This document shows positions 16,601 to 18,523 of a stretch of 18,523 nucleotides of DNA, piece after piece. The position numbers and the translations under genes are program-made. The notes beneath the pieces were generated by a model that was given only the letters and a program-made list of their open reading frames with translations, was not told where the DNA came from and did no database searches. Position 1 is the stretch's first letter, and each line of letters begins with the position of its first letter. Source of the DNA: an uncultured Cocleimonas sp. (lineage in GTDB: Bacteria; Pseudomonadota; Gammaproteobacteria; Thiotrichales; Thiotrichaceae); contig CALISP010000048.1 of the NCBI GenBank assembly GCA_938041705.1, positions 1-18,523 on the forward strand, written 5' to 3'.

Positions 16601-18523
16601 TGCAAGATCAATAGTGCCTGTTCGATCTTCTGCACTAGTCGTCGTTGACTCAGAGGTAGTTTTTAATGATTTTTTTATGACAACTTCACGAATATCAATA
16701 GATACCGAACTATCTTCATCATAGTCATTCCCACTCCCACATGCATTAGGATCATTGGCCGAAGTTCTTTCACAAGTATCTGTATTATAAATTGAGATAG
16801 GTGTGGTAGTTTGGCCTGCCTGACTTGTCCAAGTAACATCAACCTCATTAGTTAATGTGGAACCTGCTGTAACAGCCTCATCTAAGGTCACACTGTATTG
16901 ATAATGACAGTCATCAGTTGCTGCAAAACTAGAAGCTGTAGCTTGCAACACTGGAGAATTAAAAGTAATTAAACCAGAGCCAATACCTGGACAAGTCCCT
17001 GATACATAAATTAAATTATTATTGTAAGTAACATTAGCAGGAAGCGTATCTTTTATGACAACATCGAATGCGGTAGTTAAATTAGAACCATCTTGGCGTA
17101 TATGCCAATCATAAGTAACCACATCACCCGCATCATATGGACCAGTTGTGATAACAGTTTTATCAATAACGATATTGGGTTCAATAATTGTAATATTATT
17201 GGCAGATACATCACCACTGTTTGAATTTGTACTGGTTATACTCGCCGTATTATTTAGGGTGGTACCTGCATTTACATTAGTGTCATTAACCACAACAACG
17301 TCATACGATACTTTTATTGTTTCAGTCACTGAATCGTCACTATTGCTGTTAACTACCGTACCTAAATTTAGGTCAAGTGTACTTCCGTTATTGGTAATAT
17401 TAAATACACTTGCACTAGTAGTAACATCACCACTACTTGTTGTTACAGTATGATTAGTTACATTCACAAAGGCTAAACCAGGATCAAGCTCATCATGCAA
17501 CATGACCTGATTAAGTGTTAACTCAGGTATGGTATACGTTATTTCGTATCGAATAATGTCACCAATTGTAAATGTAGTTACTGAGCCTATTAAACTTTTA
17601 TCAATCTCAGGAACATCTATAGTTATTTGTGCATCATCTGATACCGCAGGAAATTTTGGCTCATTAAGAGCTGAAGCCCAAACAACAGAACTCTTATTAA
17701 GAATATCTTGCCCCGGTCCTACTGCTTGAACTACAGAACATGCAATTCGAGCTAATACTGTATCAGTAGTGAATGGCGCACCACCTCCTAAAGGATTTTC
17801 ATCATTTTTATCTAGCTGATTAGTAAGAGTTATTACTCCATCAAAAGTTGATTCTGTAGTAAAAGCTAAAGTAGCTCCACTTCCATCGACTACTGATACA
17901 ACACTACAGCCTCCTAATAAGTTGGCAGGAACACCCAAATCATCAGTAATTATTATATCTCTTGCTGGTGCTCCACCTACATTTTCTACTGTAATTTCAT
18001 AAGTAATTATATCGCTACCATCAGCATCGATTAAATTTGAATCGACAGGAATGGTTGCTGGATCGATTGTGCTGTTAGGGTTTGTCGTACTAACAACACC
18101 TTTAGTTATTTCTAGTACTGGAGCACCAACCTTGATACCGACCAAACCTAAATCGACAACCGCAGCTGGTGAAGGCGTATTATTAGTCGAAGCCTGAAAT
18201 AAGTTACTCAGGCTTAAATTATCTGAAAAAGGCTCGGTACCTACTGCAATATCAATATCAACAGCTAGAGTTTGAGGTCCTGTAGTTGTGACATCAGGCC
18301 AAACAATAGATAGTTTGTTTGCGCCAGTATCAATTGTAATAGACGTGGGTGTAAGCGCTAATGTATCGGTAGTAGCTAAGCTAATATCATTACCGAAAGT
18401 TAAATCTAATGAATCAACATCGAATACAGGTAATGGGAAAAAGTCATCAAATACTATATTAGATGTATCTCCCGATGGAATTTCCATCGTTAATCTAAAA
18501 GTAACTATCTCACCTGGTTGATA
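10655..18523 (-). CDS. Giant repetitive DUF11-family surface protein with IPTL-CTERM tail (5' end beyond window)
   Basis: The frame is open to the right edge: 12 codons precede the first in-window Met at 18487 (reading PGEIVTFRLTMEIPSGD), so the true start lies outside and at least 2,622 residues are encoded. The sequence is Thr/Asn/Asp rich and acidic, built of about 18 Ig-like modules. Each opens with a Lys-containing strand (EIDKS, VIDKT, NMVKT), then a G(D/E)xVTYxF strand, a D-x-LP or D-x-I-D turn, and a closing NTA strand. These are DUF11 / conserved-repeat (TIGR01451) and DUF7507-like features. The C-terminus has IPTLSEW, a hydrophobic helix and a basic tail, the IPTL-CTERM signal. By family knowledge it should be exported and anchored or released by an exosortase. 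The ligand or role (adhesin, matrix, sheath) is unknown. No secretion partner lies in the window. Confidence 0.88.
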   Translation of the reverse strand, partial: YQPGEIVTFRLTMEIPSGDTSNIVFDDFFPLPVFDVDSLDLTFGNDISLATTDTLALTPTSITIDTGANKLSIVWPDVTTTGPQTLAVDIDIAVGTEPFSDNLSLSNLFQASTNNTPSPAAVVDLGLVGIKVGAPVLEITKGVVSTTNPNSTIDPATIPVDSNLIDADGSDIITYEITVENVGGAPARDIIITDDLGVPANLLGGCSVVSVVDGSGATLAFTTESTFDGVITLTNQLDKNDENPLGGGAPFTTDTVLARIACSVVQAVGPGQDILNKSSVVWASALNEPKFPAVSDDAQITIDVPEIDKSLIGSVTTFTIGDIIRYEITYTIPELTLNQVMLHDELDPGLAFVNVTNHTVTTSSGDVTTSASVFNITNNGSTLDLNLGTVVNSNSDDSVTETIKVSYDVVVVNDTNVNAGTTLNNTASITSTNSNSGDVSANNITIIEPNIVIDKTVITTGPYDAGDVVTYDWHIRQDGSNLTTAFDVVIKDTLPANVTYNNNLIYVSGTCPGIGSGLITFNSPVLQATASSFAATDDCHYQYSVTLDEAVTAGSTLTNEVDVTWTSQAGQTTTPISIYNTDTCERTSANDPNACGSGNDYDEDSSVSIDIREVVIKKSLKTTSESTTTSAEDRTGTIDLAIGETATYILTITIPEGTSQEIVVTDNFPGNAAVVMDFVSVDSVVIGSSLTTALIPPGTPIDARLSDGILDRVIWDFGQVINSSTDGIDSDNERIIIEVTGRMVDNVKNISGDRSQNRSSVSFGTGLTDTSNIGLDVVEPLLEIDKSSTTTTADGGDVVTFSIKVKHTADSTQEAFDLVVTDIIPTGLIYFPGSLASVPSGTCTVTPSIDDLTPTGAGISATYDNLPKADECELTFNATIANNVSPNQQITNTATLTWDSLIADDDSEERDYSANDDHQITVSSPGLTKVVTATSESSTGTAVNGPENDLTIGERVTYQFTATIPEGQSDSVVVIDQLPNTGVVLSLISSRIVTIGTSLALTPSVGAAGDDCLILASNCDSDSDGQRDLAQWDIGTIVNTPDGASDVNDQIVFEVIALVTDAVANTGADDDVVNTATLSFGVGQTVSGTALVDIVEPKLTIEKQATPAANPFLVDAGDVITFEIKVSHDAGSNADAFNIQVVDTLANNTTTALMNWNGDANIGGTCVGTTVDSTSSSSAPFNVIFDVPVVSLSSSSCTITYQVVVDNLAAPAQTLQNSAALAYDSTPSFVAGETRSSSGNATADVVVTAPSMMLKDVTASSLADTGQSQHDSNLQDLAIGEEVTYTISLKFPEGTTQNVMLTDTMPSGVNGVIEITGTPVISLGNRVSTSSAIITVDPANDGFTIDFGTITNLPDNVDSIEDFISVTVTGVVTDAAVNLDGATPINSATFSYTDGAGTVVNLTDTATVDIVEPDMGITKSMTVNDGLVTITVSLENTGTASAYDIRIEDVLNIANWDTSMITSTTVPAGFTLTTVAGPNITTETTVVMATDPASSAPINSIEPNETVTFVFTVPVQPSIASIANTATNTNSTTIPGGSLNERDEPDEASTTTLLIPLIELQKTAAVLTDTNGDLEVGGVGDDIIYIFNVINTGGVDLTNIIVTDANPAVSITGNPISIAVGDSDNSIRGTYEITQTDMNLGTFTNTASVTADGPLGAGSTSDTSDDPTDTDETDANGDGEFDGPTVVTLPRNPLFNMEKTASPASLSIAGEITYTFTFTNTGNIDLTNLAVNDSDIDPGTLVCNGDSEPDGDIDSLAIDAVETCTAKRTINQSQINLGAPITNMATASATDLDGTTPVVEDPTPDDNDTSTLITQTPGFNMVKTASPANISAPGNITYTFTFTNTGNVDLTELSISDLNIDAGTLTCSNDVDINATIDLLVVGSDTQSCSARRTVSQAEINSGTALLNTATAFATGPDGSGGSTPITETNTSDNNTSTPISQNPSYNMVKTVDSDEINAPGILNYTFEFTNTGNIDLLNLSITDPDIDVGSLVCDNDIDTDDNDGSDPTTADADESIPLLMVGTDTLSCTAQRTISQGQINAGLDLVNTAIPVVSVGYLQSNGDPVEVPEDEVDDNTATTEVEQTPAYNMVKTVNPTIISAPGNITYTFTFTNTGNVELTNLTVLDSNINTGSLVCMDDIDGDTEINIDSLPVGTGTKTCTAIRTISQDQINLGTTLTNTAIPQVTGPDGTSPVSETDDTDNTAITSINQQPAFDMVKTASPTEMTEPGNITYTFTFTNNGNVALTNLSVTDLSIDLSTLSCVDDTDGIIGIDLLPISTTKACMATRPVSQAQINIGAMLTNTASANVSGPNVTTDIPEVDETNNSTQTPVIQNAVFNMVKTASPVEITEPGFITYTFSFTNLGNVDLTGLGIADLNIDAGSLMCTNDADSNATIDVLAVGTDTQSCSAVRTVTQAQINLGNDLLNTATASAIAPDGSGGTTPLAEVDESDNSTITPITQIVSYNMVKTAEPDVITEEGEIVYTFTFTNTGNVELANLRVIDADIDAGTLMCNNDADDDQDIDLLAPNAVVSCSAIRTITRAQLISGEPIVNEATSEAETLDGAIVVAESSLLDNRVSTPVMFAPTDIPTLSEWMLILLSLLLLIIGINSQKHGRKRHPPTF
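10658..10678 (-). repeat. 21-nt dispersed inverted repeat, right copy
   Basis: On the minus strand this is the same sequence as 6904-6924 without mismatch. It overlaps the last codons of the giant gene, encoding roughly KRHPPTF, and the TAG stop follows directly at 10655-10657. Like the left copy, it reads in the sense direction of the gene it ends. Confidence 0.85.
10658..10762 (-). other. IPTL-CTERM sorting signal
   Basis: The last 35 residues are IPTLSEW, then a 13-15 residue Leu/Ile-rich helix, then a basic stretch (KHGRKR) and HPPTF. This tripartite order (motif, transmembrane helix, basic tail) is the IPTL-CTERM signal, which is associated in other genomes with exosortase XrtH. The residue after W is Met, where Gly is commonly seen. 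The final codons (KRHPPTF and stop) overlap the 21-nt repeat. Confidence 0.85.
10766..13438 (-). repeat. Seven tandem modules with Cys pair and acidic loop (DUF7507-like)
   Basis: Units start (minus strand) at about 13438, 13066, 12685, 12259, 11881, 11512 and 11131, a period of 123-142 codons. Each reads (N/D)M(V/E)KT, ITYTFxFTNxGN, DxxID, then L-x-C-x-(D/N)-D, an acidic loop, (S/T/A)C(x)AxR and INxG...NTA. The third unit is longer because its acidic loop is expanded (DTDDNDGSDPTT) and its C-terminal strand carries an insertion (VGYLQSNG). The TYTFTFTNTGN segment is also similar at the DNA level between units. Confidence 0.85.
13439..18523 (-). repeat. Alternating two-type DUF11 modules
   Basis: Eleven modules start at about 18523 (partial), 18117, 17608, 17176, 16684, 16183, 15748, 15233, 14773, 14284 and 13852. 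Type A has IG(E/D)xxTYxxxxxIPEG, D-x-(L/F/M)P and usually ends in a V(D)IVEP linker. Type B has DAGDVVTFxIxVxH, AFDxxVxDTLP and a Cys pair in most copies. A and B alternate, giving an A+B period of about 920-975 nt. The last two modules (from 14284 and 13852) are divergent and lead into the C-terminal tandem block. Confidence 0.7.

Noticed and set aside
10701..18521. Many plus-strand open frames opposite the giant surface protein
   Set aside because: They are antisense shadows of the repetitive gene: the same low-complexity Ser/Val/Ile pattern recurs in each repeat, without ribosome binding sites or recognisable domains.

Overview
The window reads as the chromosome of an AT-rich gammaproteobacterium. 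The evidence is the pilMNOPQ type IV pilus operon divergent from a PBP1A gene (a classic gammaproteobacterial arrangement), a proteobacterial-type IleS with a C-terminal zinc finger overlapping lspA, and a giant surface protein with an IPTL-CTERM sorting tail. I cannot name the genus.

Layout. Positions 1-4031 (minus strand): pilM, pilN, pilO, pilP and the first 380 codons of pilQ, tightly packed with 1-11 nt overlaps and a 54 nt gap before pilQ. Together they encode the inner-membrane alignment subcomplex (PilM/N/O/P) and the outer-membrane secretin of a type IV pilus or natural-transformation machine. Positions 4032-4330: a divergent regulatory spacer with several short palindromes. Positions 4331-6904 (plus): mrcA/ponA (bifunctional peptidoglycan synthase). 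Positions 6905-7073: a convergent spacer. Positions 7074-10485 (minus): ileS-lspA, overlapping by 8 nt. Positions 10486-10654: a spacer with a hairpin. Positions 10655-18523 (minus, open at the right edge): one reading frame of at least 2,622 codons made of about 18 Ig-like DUF11-family modules and ending in an IPTL-CTERM signal.

The most notable structure is a perfect 21-nt inverted repeat. One copy begins on the last base of the mrcA stop codon (6904-6924). The other overlaps the last codons of the giant gene (10658-10678). Both copies read in the sense direction of the gene they end, and together they bracket the ileS-lspA pair, which lacks its usual neighbours on both sides (ribF upstream; fkpB/ispH downstream). 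This may be a dispersed repeat that marks gene 3' ends, a rearrangement boundary, or both.

The giant protein has two architectures. The N-terminal side (right part of the window) alternates two module types in a super-repeat of about 920-975 nt. The C-terminal side has seven close tandem copies, each with a conserved cysteine pair around an acidic Asp/Asn-rich loop. It is probably exported and, by the family rule for IPTL-CTERM, processed by an exosortase not seen in this window.
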